Assembly: GCA_963746185.1 (NCBI GenBank) | Contig: CAVVAE010000004.1 | Span: 1,054,001-1,118,000, forward strand | Source of the DNA: CAVVAE01 sp963746185 | GTDB taxonomy: Bacteria; Actinomycetota; Actinomycetes; Propionibacteriales; Nocardioidaceae | Direction of reading: 5' to 3' | Length of the DNA: 64,000 nt | In this document: positions 15,182-23,176 of the stretch, piece after piece | How the letters are laid out: the number at the start of each line of letters is the position of its first letter | Numbering within the stretch: position 1 is the first letter of the stretch | The notes under the pieces: generated by a model | Told to the model about the DNA's origin: nothing | Seen by the model: the letters and a program-made list of their open reading frames with translations, nothing else | Database searches by the model: none | Translations under genes and position numbers: made by a program

Positions 15182-16695
15182 TCGAGGTTAGTGGTCGACG
15201 GCTCGAGTGCCTCTTGGCGCCGAACCGCGCTCCGTCCGAGCAGCAGGTAGGCGAAGAAGGGCAGCACCAGGGCAACGACCACGCCGAGGTTGGCGTAGGT
15301 CCACGTGCCGTTGAGCTTCGGCCCGAGCCCGAGCGGCTCCAGCAGATAGCCCTGCCAGCCAAAGCCCTTGGCCTCGGGCGGGTAGCCGTCGGCCGCCGTG
15401 CTCACCACAAGTCCCCAACCGAGGAATGTGGCCACCGCCATCGAGCCGAGGGCGACGGGGTTGAACGATCCATAGCGGCCTCGCGGGTCGAAGAGGTCGG
15501 CCGTGTCGTAGTCGCGGCGGCGGAGCATCAGGTCAGCCAGGTAGATGCCGCACCAGGCCGCGATGGGAACGGCCAACGTGACCAGGAAGGCGAAGAACGG
15601 GGTCAGGAAGTCATCGGCCACCCAGACGATGTAGATCGTGCCGATGATCATGATGACGCCGTCCAACGCAGCGGCCATCCAGCGTTGCACCGGAAGGCCG
15701 AGGGTCAGCAGTGTGAGGCCCGAGGAGTAGATGTCGAGCAGTGCGCCTGAGACGAGGCCGGCGACGGCCACGATGGCGAACGGAAGCAGGAACCAGTCCG
15801 GCAGCGCCACGGTGAGGGCGCCGATCGGGTCAGCGGCCAGCGCTGCCGACAGGTCGGGGTCGGACCCGGCGAGCAAGACGCCGTACGTGACGAGGATGAC
15901 GAGCGGAAGGCTGCCGCCGAACGTCGTCCACCACACGATCCCTTTGCCGGAAGCGCTCCTCGGCAGATAGCGCGAGTAGTCGGCTGCCGAGTTGACCCAG
16001 CTGATCCCAAAGCCAGACACGACGAGCACGAAGGCCCCGAACACGGCCTCGTTGCTGCCGCTCGGAAGGTCATCCATCGCCGACCAGGAGACCTCGTCGA
16101 AGGTCAAGGCGATGTAGCCGATCGTGACGATCACCATCAAGACCGTCAGCCACTTCTGCATGCGCATCACGGTGTCGAAGCCGAGCACACCACCACCCAC
16201 GATGATCAGCGCGACGACAACGAACGCCAGAATCTTGACGGTGTCTCCACTGCCCCAACCCAGCCGTCCGAAGACAGTAGCGGTAGCGAACGTGGCGAGG
16301 GCAACCAGTGCGGTTTCGTAGCCGACCAGGATGAGATAGGAGACCAGACTGGGCACGGAGTTTCCGCGTACGCCGAAGGGCGCCCGGGACAGCGCCATCG
16401 TCGGGGCCGAGCCGCGCTTGCCCGCCAGCGAGACGAGGCCGACCAGCAGGAAGGAAAGGACGACGCCCACGATTCCGGCGACGATGGCTTGCCGGCCGCT
16501 GATCCCGAAGGCGAGGACGAACGAACCGTAGGACACCCCGAATACCGAGATGTTTGCCGCGCACCATGGCCAGAACAGGTCGCGCGGGTGGCCTTTGCGC
16601 TCCTCCTCGGCGATGACGTTGATGCCGTTCCGCTCGACCACGAGTGCGCTGGTCGGGCGTCCACCCGGACTGGTCGAAGGGCTGTCGATGCTCAT
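15178..16695 (-). CDS. NCS1-family nucleobase permease (cytosine/purine/allantoin type)
   Basis: A 505-residue transporter with about 12 hydrophobic segments. The N-terminal 'HPRDLFWPWCAANISVFGVSYG' with a conserved N (ANIS) and the 'GFGISWVNSAADYSRYLPR' segment are marks of the NCS1/CodB family, proton- or sodium-coupled importers of nucleobases. Its ATG overlaps the stop of the upstream purine-nucleoside phosphorylase gene by 4 nt (ATGA), so its substrate is more likely a purine base or related compound than cytosine; that is inference. Confidence 0.9.
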   Translation of the reverse strand: MSIDSPSTSPGGRPTSALVVERNGINVIAEEERKGHPRDLFWPWCAANISVFGVSYGSFVLAFGISGRQAIVAGIVGVVLSFLLVGLVSLAGKRGSAPTMALSRAPFGVRGNSVPSLVSYLILVGYETALVALATFATATVFGRLGWGSGDTVKILAFVVVALIIVGGGVLGFDTVMRMQKWLTVLMVIVTIGYIALTFDEVSWSAMDDLPSGSNEAVFGAFVLVVSGFGISWVNSAADYSRYLPRSASGKGIVWWTTFGGSLPLVILVTYGVLLAGSDPDLSAALAADPIGALTVALPDWFLLPFAIVAVAGLVSGALLDIYSSGLTLLTLGLPVQRWMAAALDGVIMIIGTIYIVWVADDFLTPFFAFLVTLAVPIAAWCGIYLADLMLRRRDYDTADLFDPRGRYGSFNPVALGSMAVATFLGWGLVVSTAADGYPPEAKGFGWQGYLLEPLGLGPKLNGTWTYANLGVVVALVLPFFAYLLLGRSAVRRQEALEPSTTNLE

Positions 16696-17516
16696 GGCGA
16701 ACCTTTCGCTGCGGCGATGATCCTCACGAGGGCGGGACCAAGTGCTGATGCTGATTGTGCTGCTACTTCGACGACGGAGTCGGGATCTATGCCTGTGTCG
16801 AGGCCCTCCGTCACGGAGACCATCGACAGTCCCAGCACCTCGAGGCCTTGCTCGCGGGCGGCGATGACCTCCAGCACCGTCGACATCCCGACCGCGTCCG
16901 CACCTAGCTTGACGAGCATCTCCCCTTCGGCGTGCGTCTCGTAGTGCGGCCCGGGGAGCATGGCATAGACGCCTTCGACGAAGTCGGGATGCACCTGCTT
17001 CGCGGCATCTCGAAGACGCGCCGAGTAGGCCTCGGTGAGGTCGACGAAGCGCGGACCCATCAGCGGGGACGTCGCTGTCAGGTTGAGGTGGTCAGTGATG
17101 AGCATGCACGTGCCCGGCTGCCAGTCCCGGCGGAAGCTTCCGTTGGCGTTGGTGAGGATGGCCGTGCGACAGCCGAGGGCGGCGGCTGTCCGGACGCCGT
17201 GCACGACCGCTTCAAGGCCGCGGCCTTCGTAGAGGTGAGTCCGACCGAGGAGGGCGAGCACACGACGACCTCCGACGTCGTACGACCTGATCTCGGATCC
17301 GTGACCTTGCGCGGTGGGGGTGACGAACCCCGGGACGTCGGCCATGGGTACGACGGCCTGCGCTTCTCCGAAGGCGTCTGCTGCTTTTTGCCAGCCGGAG
17401 CCCAAGACGATGAGGACGTCGTGATCGCCGAATCCCTTGTCTCGTAGTGCTTTTGCCGCTTCGGAGGCACGCGCATACGCGTCGCCTGCGTGCGCGTCGT
17501 CCCCACCTTCGGCCAT
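16692..17516 (-). CDS. Purine-nucleoside phosphorylase
   Basis: A 274-residue trimeric-type PNP. LIVLGSGWQKAAD is the phosphate-binding opening (family LGSGLG), LLGRTHLYEG corresponds to the GRxHxYEG motif, and 'AMLPGPHYETHAEGEMLVKLGADAVGMSTVLEV' has the purine-binding glutamate region. It cleaves inosine or guanosine with phosphate to free base and ribose-1-phosphate. It is the first gene of an operon with the NCS1 permease and a GNAT enzyme. A TAGGCT box sits 7 nt before the ATG. Confidence 0.93.
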   Translation of the reverse strand: MAEGGDDAHAGDAYARASEAAKALRDKGFGDHDVLIVLGSGWQKAADAFGEAQAVVPMADVPGFVTPTAQGHGSEIRSYDVGGRRVLALLGRTHLYEGRGLEAVVHGVRTAAALGCRTAILTNANGSFRRDWQPGTCMLITDHLNLTATSPLMGPRFVDLTEAYSARLRDAAKQVHPDFVEGVYAMLPGPHYETHAEGEMLVKLGADAVGMSTVLEVIAAREQGLEVLGLSMVSVTEGLDTGIDPDSVVEVAAQSASALGPALVRIIAAAKGSP

Positions 17517-17523
17517 GGACCTG

Positions 17524-17529
17524 AGCCTA
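17524..17529 (-). promoter_or_regulatory. -10 box (TAGGCT) of the purine phosphorylase operon
   Basis: On minus, TAGGCT lies 7 nt before the ATG of the phosphorylase gene and no ribosome-binding site follows, as in the other leaderless promoters here. Confidence 0.55.
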
Positions 17530-17530
17530 G

Positions 17531-17914
17531 AGCCGCGGAGGCGACGCAGTCACCGCGGTCGGCTCGTGTCCGGGCGATCGCGCCGACGAGACCTCAGGCC
17601 AGCAAGACTGCACGAATCAAGTCCGCGTTGGCGGCCACCGTGTCTATAGCGGCTACGGCTTCACCGACAGAGATGCTACTGAGTTCGCCAAGGGTGATGT
17701 GGCCGACTGCCACGATGTGGGCGAGGGCTCTGAGGGTTCGGTGTTCTCAGATAACCCGAAGCAGGTGACTGTGTGGTCCTTCCCTGGCTACGTGCCTGAG
17801 AAGGTCTTGGGGGTCCGCTTCGACAGGGACACCTTCGGGGTCTACGTTGCCGAATCGGTGCCGCGGACAGACATGAACCGAATCGTCGACGAGCTGAGTC
17901 GAGCTCCAGATTGA
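17531..17914 (+). pseudogene. 5'-truncated remnant of a small secreted protein (DUF6281-like)
   Basis: An open frame from just after the stop at 17528 to TGA 17912-17914 that contains no ATG, GTG or TTG until GTG 17699, yet reads like protein well before that point: QDCTNQVRVGGHRVYSGYGF, then a CHD motif and VTVWSFPGYVPEKVLGV. The pattern 'C..V..GG..Y.GYG ... A.C.D ... V.VW..PG..P...' fits the DUF6281-type small lipoproteins I know from actinobacteria. The signal peptide and start are missing, and the purine phosphorylase promoter occupies the place where they should be. A short product from GTG 17699 (71 residues) cannot be excluded. Confidence 0.5.
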
Positions 17915-17947
17915 TACGAGACGACCTCAAGTCGGCATGAGCGGAGC

Positions 17948-18472
17948 TCACCGAGTCAAATGGCTACCGGTTGCCCAATCGACCGCGCTGACGGCGTACT
18001 GGCTCTGGTCGAATCGGATCCCGAGGTAGCGCATCCCTAGTTTTTCGAGAACTCGTTGTGATGCCGCGTTGTGCGGGGTGGTCGACGCCCAGATCGAGGC
18101 GAGTCCGGCCGTGTCAAAACCATGTTCCAACAGGGCTCTGCTCCCTTCGGTCGCCAGACCCATTCCCCAATGCGGTGGTCGCAGTCGGAATCCGAGATTC
18201 GCTGTGGTTTCGTCCCACGTGCACGCGCCGAGACCCCACCATCCGACGAAGTCCCCCGAAGTCCGGCCGATCCAGTAGCCCAATCCCGCCGGACGGTTCG
18301 ACCGTTCCTGCAGCCGCTGGCTCCACTCCGCCTCCGTCTCCTTCTGACTGGCAGGACGACCGGTCAGGTTGCGCATGACCGCCTCATCTGCGTTGAGGAC
18401 GCGCATGAGGTCGAGGTCTACTTCGCCTACGGGCGCCAACTGGAGCCGCTGAGTGAGGAGGGTTGGAAGCAC
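17948..18472 (-). CDS. GNAT family N-acetyltransferase, RimJ/RimL type
   Basis: A protein of about 174 residues starting MLPTLLTQRLQLAPVG, the 'TERLxLRP' opening of ribosomal-protein-type acetyltransferases. The RPPHWGMGLATEG loop binds acetyl-CoA, and 'HNAASQRVLEKLGMRYLG' is the typical end. I chose GTG 18472 over the longer open frame from 18502 because TACCGT lies exactly 6 nt before it and the shorter form aligns with the family start. Whether it modifies ribosomal proteins or small molecules is unknown. Confidence 0.85.
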   Translation of the reverse strand: MLPTLLTQRLQLAPVGEVDLDLMRVLNADEAVMRNLTGRPASQKETEAEWSQRLQERSNRPAGLGYWIGRTSGDFVGWWGLGACTWDETTANLGFRLRPPHWGMGLATEGSRALLEHGFDTAGLASIWASTTPHNAASQRVLEKLGMRYLGIRFDQSQYAVSAVDWATGSHLTR

Positions 18473-18551
18473 CCAGACACGGTAGCGACCTCTCGCCGGC
18501 ACATCCGAACGGTGAGACCCAGTGCAGCCCTGGACGCTTTCGCGCTACCGG

Positions 18552-19706
18552 CTAGACGTCCAGGTCGATCACAACCGCAGAGTGGTCGGAGGCTTGGTGG
18601 ACCGATTCGGTCATCTCGGGGTAGGTCTCCCAGTCGGTGGGCCGGGTCTTGCGGTCACCCCAGACTCCTTTGCGGAACACCTCACCATTGCGGAACCCGG
18701 GAACGAGACTGTGGGAGAGCAGGATGTAGTCCAGGCGGTCGCCGAGCGCGCACGGTGCGAAGGTCCCCGGCCTGGCGCCGACCTCGAACCCGGGCAACTG
18801 GTAGCACGACACGAGTGGACCGTTCGGGTCGAACAAGGTAGCCAGATTCGGTGGCGGCTGGTCCAAGGCGGGTTGTCCTTCGTTGAGATCGCCCAGCACG
18901 AGGACGCGGTCGCCATCGTTGACCAGCTCCTCGACGATGCCGCGGACCTTGGTTGCCTGTCGCTTCCGTTGGCTGCCGCCACCCCCCGACTGGGACTTGA
19001 AGTGGTTGACCAACACCCTCAACACCGCACCGGACGGCGTACCGACGGCGAACTCACAACAGTCTCGGCTGAAGACAGTGCCTTGGTCGTCCTCGGCGTC
19101 GACGTTGGAGCGGATCAACCGGATCGGGAACCCGGTCTTGGTCATGATCCCGACGTCGATGCCGCGTTCGTCGTTGCCGTCGACCAGCATCACGTGGCGG
19201 TACATGCCGCCGAGCAGCTCGTCGTTCAGCCGGATCAGAGAGGTCCGGTCCTCGGCCTCGATGATCGCCAAGATGTCAGCGTCGATCTCGGTGATCACCT
19301 TCGCGGTCATCCGGGTGCCGATCTCGTTGACGGCGTGAGTGGCAAGCTCCAACCAGCCGATCCAGGCGTTGCGGCCGGTGGCGTTGATCTCCACGTCCTT
19401 GGTGGGGTCGGTCGGCTCGGTGTCGAAGCTGCCCCTGTTTTTGCGCATCCACGCCCAGGCCGGGGTCTGGGTGAACCGGCGACGTACCGCGTTGTGGGTG
19501 TTGACGTAGTAGACGTCCAAGGCCACCAGCAGGTCCTTCATCCGCTCACGGTCGGCCGCGCTGTATACCTGGTTGCCGATCAGCGTGTTGAACTCCCGGT
19601 AGTCGGCCAGCACCTGGTTGCCGACAGCCTGGTTCTCGGCACTGAACGCTGCCGGTCGAGCGAACAGGTTCTCCACGTTGAACGACGCCACCCGAACATC
19701 GGCCAT
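18552..19706 (-). CDS. Endonuclease/exonuclease/phosphatase family protein
   Basis: A 384-residue member of the EEP superfamily. It begins VRVASFNVENLF, the first strand with the catalytic Asn; 'DADILAIIEAEDRTSL' holds the metal-binding glutamate; 'VLVLGDLNEG' is the GDLN catalytic motif; and 'ASDHSAVVIDL' is the C-terminal SDH with catalytic His. No signal peptide is visible. Substrate (DNA, RNA or phosphodiester lipid) is not determinable. GGAGGGG 7 nt before ATG 19706 fixes the start; the longer open frame to 19778 is not used. Confidence 0.9.
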   Translation of the reverse strand: MADVRVASFNVENLFARPAAFSAENQAVGNQVLADYREFNTLIGNQVYSAADRERMKDLLVALDVYYVNTHNAVRRRFTQTPAWAWMRKNRGSFDTEPTDPTKDVEINATGRNAWIGWLELATHAVNEIGTRMTAKVITEIDADILAIIEAEDRTSLIRLNDELLGGMYRHVMLVDGNDERGIDVGIMTKTGFPIRLIRSNVDAEDDQGTVFSRDCCEFAVGTPSGAVLRVLVNHFKSQSGGGGSQRKRQATKVRGIVEELVNDGDRVLVLGDLNEGQPALDQPPPNLATLFDPNGPLVSCYQLPGFEVGARPGTFAPCALGDRLDYILLSHSLVPGFRNGEVFRKGVWGDRKTRPTDWETYPEMTESVHQASDHSAVVIDLDV

Positions 19707-19844
19707 CTCGCTCCCCTCCCACTGGCGGATGCCTCTGAATCGGTTGTACTCGCCGTCAGCGTCTGTGACCAGACTCAATACGGCACCCGGTCACCGTCCA
19801 TCTCGGATGGGCGCGTGAGATCCTTGAACTACGAGCCGGTGAGG

Positions 19845-19890
19845 CTCGCCGGACGAGGGAGCCGTACCCGGAACGCGACAAGACGGCCTC
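19845..19890 (+). promoter_or_regulatory. Guanidine-III (mini-ykkC-type) riboswitch upstream of the SMR exporter gene
   Basis: The segment from 19849 contains CCGGACGAGG, then GCCGTACCCGG, then GACAAGACGGC in that order and spacing, which is the conserved core of the guanidine-III aptamer (a compact pseudoknot). It ends just before the TAGGAG ribosome-binding site at 19891-19896, so guanidine binding would be expected to free or expose translation of the downstream gene. The gene is a SugE/Gdx-type SMR exporter, the standard partner of this riboswitch class. Identification is by recalled consensus; no covariance search was run. Confidence 0.88.
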
Positions 19891-19902
19891 TAGGAGTCCG
19901 TC

Positions 19903-20217
19903 ATGGCGTGGTTGGTGCTCGTTGTCTCTGGTGTCCTCGAAGCCGGGTGGGCGGTGGCCCTCGGCAAGTCGGAAGGGTTCTCGCGCCTCACCCCATCCGT
20001 GGTCTTCGTTGTCGGTCTGGTGCTCAGCATGAGCGGCCTGGCATATGCGATGCGAAGCCTCCCGATCGGGACCGCGTATGCCGTGTGGGTGGGGATTGGT
20101 GCGGGTCTGACAGTCGCGTTCGGGATGTTCACAGGGTCGGAGTCCGTGAGCGTTGTGAAAGTGGCGCTCATCGTCGGCCTGATCGGCTGCGTGGTCGGTC
20201 TCAAGCTGGCCCACTAG
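19903..20217 (+). CDS. sugE: SMR-family guanidinium exporter (Gdx/SugE type)
   Basis: A 104-residue four-helix small multidrug resistance protein. The essential glutamate is in helix 1 (SGVLEAGWAVALG, Glu13), followed by 'KSEGFSRLTPSV', a hallmark of the Gdx/SugE branch rather than the EmrE branch, and 'LPIGTAYAVWVGIGA' in helix 3. Gdx proteins exchange guanidinium for protons. The guanidine-III riboswitch directly upstream agrees with that specificity. Ribosome-binding site TAGGAG is 6 nt from the ATG. Confidence 0.93.
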   Translation: MAWLVLVVSGVLEAGWAVALGKSEGFSRLTPSVVFVVGLVLSMSGLAYAMRSLPIGTAYAVWVGIGAGLTVAFGMFTGSESVSVVKVALIVGLIGCVVGLKLAH

Positions 20218-20267
20218 TCCGACCGCTCGCACATCAACAGCGGACGGCGAGATGCGAGACTGCGATC

Positions 20268-20750
20268 GTGGAACTGGTGCCCAGCCGGCCCGAGCATCGA
20301 GCGGCGCTCGAGGTCTTTCTCCGAGAGCGGAACGCGCTGCGGGTCGCGAGGCGCGGCGCACTCGTCGACTCACTGGATCACCCTGCCGTGTTGGCCTGGT
20401 CGGAGGGTGAACTGAGGGGTGCTGCCACGTACGTGGTCGATGGAGACGACTGCGAGCTCCTGACGCTGCACGCCGCGACCCGGCTGTTGGGTGTCGGTTC
20501 CGCGCTGCTCGCCGCTGTCCAGGACATTGCCCGGGACGCGGGCTGTCGGCGTCTGTGGGTGGTCACCACGAACGACAACCTTGAGGCACTTCGGTTCTAC
20601 CAACGGCGCGGATTCCGCCTGGCTCGGATTCGCCCTGGGGCGGTAGACCGTAGCCGGGAGATGCTGAAGCCGGAAATTCCGAGGTCGGGAGCGTATGACA
20701 TCCCGCTGCGAGACGAGCTTGAGTTGGAGATGACCCTTGCTCGGGGTTGA
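20268..20750 (+). CDS. GNAT family N-acetyltransferase
   Basis: A 160-residue acetyltransferase from GTG 20268. 'LLTLHAATRLLGVGSALLAAVQD' contains the acetyl-CoA loop (TRLLGVGSA), and 'NDNLEALRFYQRRGFRLARI' is a standard GNAT end. A much longer open frame extends upstream through the nuclease gene on the other strand but has no coding character. GAGACT, a poor -10, lies 6 nt before the start. Substrate unknown. Confidence 0.85.
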   Translation: MELVPSRPEHRAALEVFLRERNALRVARRGALVDSLDHPAVLAWSEGELRGAATYVVDGDDCELLTLHAATRLLGVGSALLAAVQDIARDAGCRRLWVVTTNDNLEALRFYQRRGFRLARIRPGAVDRSREMLKPEIPRSGAYDIPLRDELELEMTLARG

Positions 20751-20786
20751 GCACTGCATGCGTGGCGTCCTCCGTAAGGTCGGGTC

Positions 20787-21485
20787 ATGCTCTCCGACGA
20801 CATCTCGAGACTGCGGCTCGGCACATTCGTGCGACCTGCGGAGGAGACCGGCACCGACCAACCGCGAGTAGAAGCGGTCTACGGCTACTTGGTCCAGCAC
20901 GGCAACGGGCTGGTTCTGCTCGACACGGGCCTGGGTAAAGGAGATGACGCAACCGAAGCCTGGTACCGACCGCAGCGAATCCCCTTGCAGCAGGCACTGC
21001 ACGACCGCGGGTTCTCACTCGACCAGGTCGACATCGTGGTGAACTGCCATCTGCACTTCGACCATTGCGGCGGAAACCCGCTGCTGGGCGGGACGCCCAT
21101 CGTCTGCCAGCGCAACGAGTTGACCACGGCCCAAGCCGGCGACTACACGATGGACCACCTCGTCAATCATCCCGGCACCCGCTACGAGCAACTCGACGGC
21201 GAAGCGGAGATCTGGCCTGGTGTCCACGTGATCCCCACACCCGGACACGTCGACGGTCACCAATCCTTGGTGGTGCGGTGCGAGGACGGCTCCATCGTCC
21301 TGGCCGGCCAGTCGCACGACACGGCCTCCGCGTGGAGCGCTGATGTCCTTGCGGAATCGGCTACCGACCTCGGACACCGCGAGCCGTTGCCGGTCGCCCC
21401 TAGCTGGGTGGCACGCCTGCTCGAGTTCGACCCGCAGCGTGTGGTGTTCGCCCATGACGCCGCCGTGTGGGAGCCGACGCCCTAA
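20787..21485 (+). CDS. Metallo-beta-lactamase fold hydrolase, N-acyl-homoserine-lactonase-like
   Basis: A 232-residue protein with the zinc motif H88-L-H90-F-D92-H93 (HxHxDH), a third ligand region 'PTPGHVDGHQS' around residues 150-160, and a late 'VFAHD'. Layout (early 'VEAVYGYLVQHGNGLVLLDTGLG' and 'CQRNELTTAQAGDY') resembles the AiiA/AttM lactonase branch. It could open lactones such as quorum signals, but many homologues have other substrates. TAAGGT lies 6 nt before the ATG. Confidence 0.87.
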   Translation: MLSDDISRLRLGTFVRPAEETGTDQPRVEAVYGYLVQHGNGLVLLDTGLGKGDDATEAWYRPQRIPLQQALHDRGFSLDQVDIVVNCHLHFDHCGGNPLLGGTPIVCQRNELTTAQAGDYTMDHLVNHPGTRYEQLDGEAEIWPGVHVIPTPGHVDGHQSLVVRCEDGSIVLAGQSHDTASAWSADVLAESATDLGHREPLPVAPSWVARLLEFDPQRVVFAHDAAVWEPTP

Positions 21486-21488
21486 CGC

Positions 21489-22004
21489 TCAGTCTCCCGT
21501 GGTGCCGTCGATGACCTCGCGAAGCAGGTCGGCATGACCGTTGTGCCGGGCGTACTCCTCGATCATGTGGGTGTAGATCCACCGCAGTGCGATCTGCGTT
21601 CCGTCCGGAGTGGACCAGATGTGATCGACGTCAATTGCCTCGGCGGCCTTCTGAAGCGTCGCGATCTCTCGCCGGTACAGCGCCAAGTCGGCGGCCACGT
21701 CGGCTGAGTCGACGCCATCGAAGTCAGTGTCGATCCCGTCGTCGGTCATATAGAGCGGTGTGGCGTCAGTGCCGAAGACGTCGGCGAACCAGCCGCGCTC
21801 TACTCCGGCCATGTGCCGCACCAAACCCAGCAGCGACAGGTCGGACGGCGGCACCGCCCGCAGCCGGAGTTGATCGTCGGTCAGCCCCTCGCACTTCCAC
21901 AGCAGAGTGCGACGGTGGAAGTCGAGCCATCCGTCGAGCAGGGTGCGCTCATCGGCGACCAGCGGCGGCTTCGTCCGATCAGCGGGTTCTTGAGCATCCG
22001 TCAT
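21489..22004 (-). CDS. DinB family protein (DUF664)
   Basis: A protein of about 171 residues. 'LLGLVRHMAGVERGWF' contains the first His of the DinB metal triad, and 'LRWIYTHMIEEYARHNGHADLLREVIDG' has the two later histidines, an intact HHH metal site in a four-helix bundle. Actinobacterial members include mycothiol-dependent transferases. I start at ATG 22004 (MTDAQEP), with TAGGTT 8 nt upstream, rather than 22049. It converges with the lactonase-like gene, 3 nt apart. Confidence 0.88.
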   Translation of the reverse strand: MTDAQEPADRTKPPLVADERTLLDGWLDFHRRTLLWKCEGLTDDQLRLRAVPPSDLSLLGLVRHMAGVERGWFADVFGTDATPLYMTDDGIDTDFDGVDSADVAADLALYRREIATLQKAAEAIDVDHIWSTPDGTQIALRWIYTHMIEEYARHNGHADLLREVIDGTTGD

Positions 22005-22093
22005 ACCGACCGAACCTACAGATCCGCCACGTTGGACCTCGAGGCGCATAGCGGAATCAGCATGGACAGACCGCGCAAGTTACGCTCGAACCT

Positions 22094-23176
22094 ATGACGT
22101 ATCCGCTGATCCTCGCTGAGGGTGACCCGTCGGACATCGGCGGCTCGTACGGCGAACAGGCCGCCGAGCTCATCGCCGGCAACATCGACGACTACCGCGG
22201 CAAGTTCCGTGATGTGGGGCTCGACGCGACCGAGGTGGCCCGGATCGGCGAAGGCTTCGCGACGACCACCCGGGAGTACACGCCTCGCATCGCCGCCACC
22301 CTCGACGGTGTGGCCGAGGGCGCAGGCGTCGCGTCCGGCGACATCTACGCACTGAATGCCCGCACGGAACTGATGTTGCCCGCCGACCTGCGCGCCACCG
22401 AATGCACCGCGGTCGCGGTGCTCCCGGAGCACACCGCAAGCGGCAACACCCTGCTCGCGCAGAACTGGGACTGGTACCCGACACAGGTGCCCTACACGCT
22501 CGTTCTCGCCACCCGTGACGAACGAGGTCACGCGATCGTCACGCTGACCGAAGCCGGCATGCTGGCGAAGAGCGGTGTGAACTCGGCCGGTGTCGGCGTG
22601 TGCGTCAACCTTCTGCACAGCGACCGCGATGGTGCTCCCGGCGGCGTTCCCTACCACGTGCTGATCCGCGACGTGCTCGATCAGCCCGACGGGTTGTCGA
22701 TCTCCCTGAAGGTCACCGCGCTCCCCCGCAGCGCCTCGATCAACATGTTGATCGGTGCTGCCGGTGGCACCGCGATCGATCTCGAGCTGACGCCCGGCCT
22801 CACCGGGCGGGTACTCCCCCAGGATGGCGTCCTTACCCACGCGAACCACTTCGTGTCGGGACTGAACGTGATCGATGCGTTGTACGACACCGGCGGGTCC
22901 TCGCTGTTCCGCGATGCTCGGCTGCGTCAGCTGCTGGCCGCCCCGGCCGCCGAACGCAAGGTACTCGTCGACGACGTCATCGCGGGTCTGCAAGATCACC
23001 TCGGATTCCCCTACGCCGTGTGCCGCCACGTCAACGAGACCGACCCGCCGGAGCTGCAGTCGCTCACTGCCAGCTCAGTCGTGATGGACCTCGACGAACG
23101 CGAGCTGCTGGTGTCGTCCGGACCGCCCTGCGAGTCGCCCTACCAGCGGATCAGCCTCGCCACCGTCTTCGATTAG
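22094..23176 (+). CDS. C45-family autoproteolytic acyltransferase/hydrolase
   Basis: A 360-residue Ntn-hydrolase of the isopenicillin-N acyltransferase (AAT) family. 'LRATECTAVAVLPE' positions Cys104 as the self-processing nucleophile, 'LAQNWDWYP' is the conserved stretch just after, and 'EAGMLAKSGVNSAGVGVCVN' has the conserved Gly-Asn core. The precursor would cut itself before Cys104 into small and large chains. No signal peptide and no beta-lactam genes nearby, so it is more likely an amidase or peptide/lipid acyl hydrolase. TACGCT lies 7 nt before the ATG. Confidence 0.88.
   Translation: MTYPLILAEGDPSDIGGSYGEQAAELIAGNIDDYRGKFRDVGLDATEVARIGEGFATTTREYTPRIAATLDGVAEGAGVASGDIYALNARTELMLPADLRATECTAVAVLPEHTASGNTLLAQNWDWYPTQVPYTLVLATRDERGHAIVTLTEAGMLAKSGVNSAGVGVCVNLLHSDRDGAPGGVPYHVLIRDVLDQPDGLSISLKVTALPRSASINMLIGAAGGTAIDLELTPGLTGRVLPQDGVLTHANHFVSGLNVIDALYDTGGSSLFRDARLRQLLAAPAAERKVLVDDVIAGLQDHLGFPYAVCRHVNETDPPELQSLTASSVVMDLDERELLVSSGPPCESPYQRISLATVFD

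Noticed and set aside
18522..20267. Very long plus-strand open frame running into the GNAT gene at 20268
   Set aside because: It is antisense to the nuclease gene, whose motifs and ribosome-binding site are clear; only the part from 20268 has coding character.
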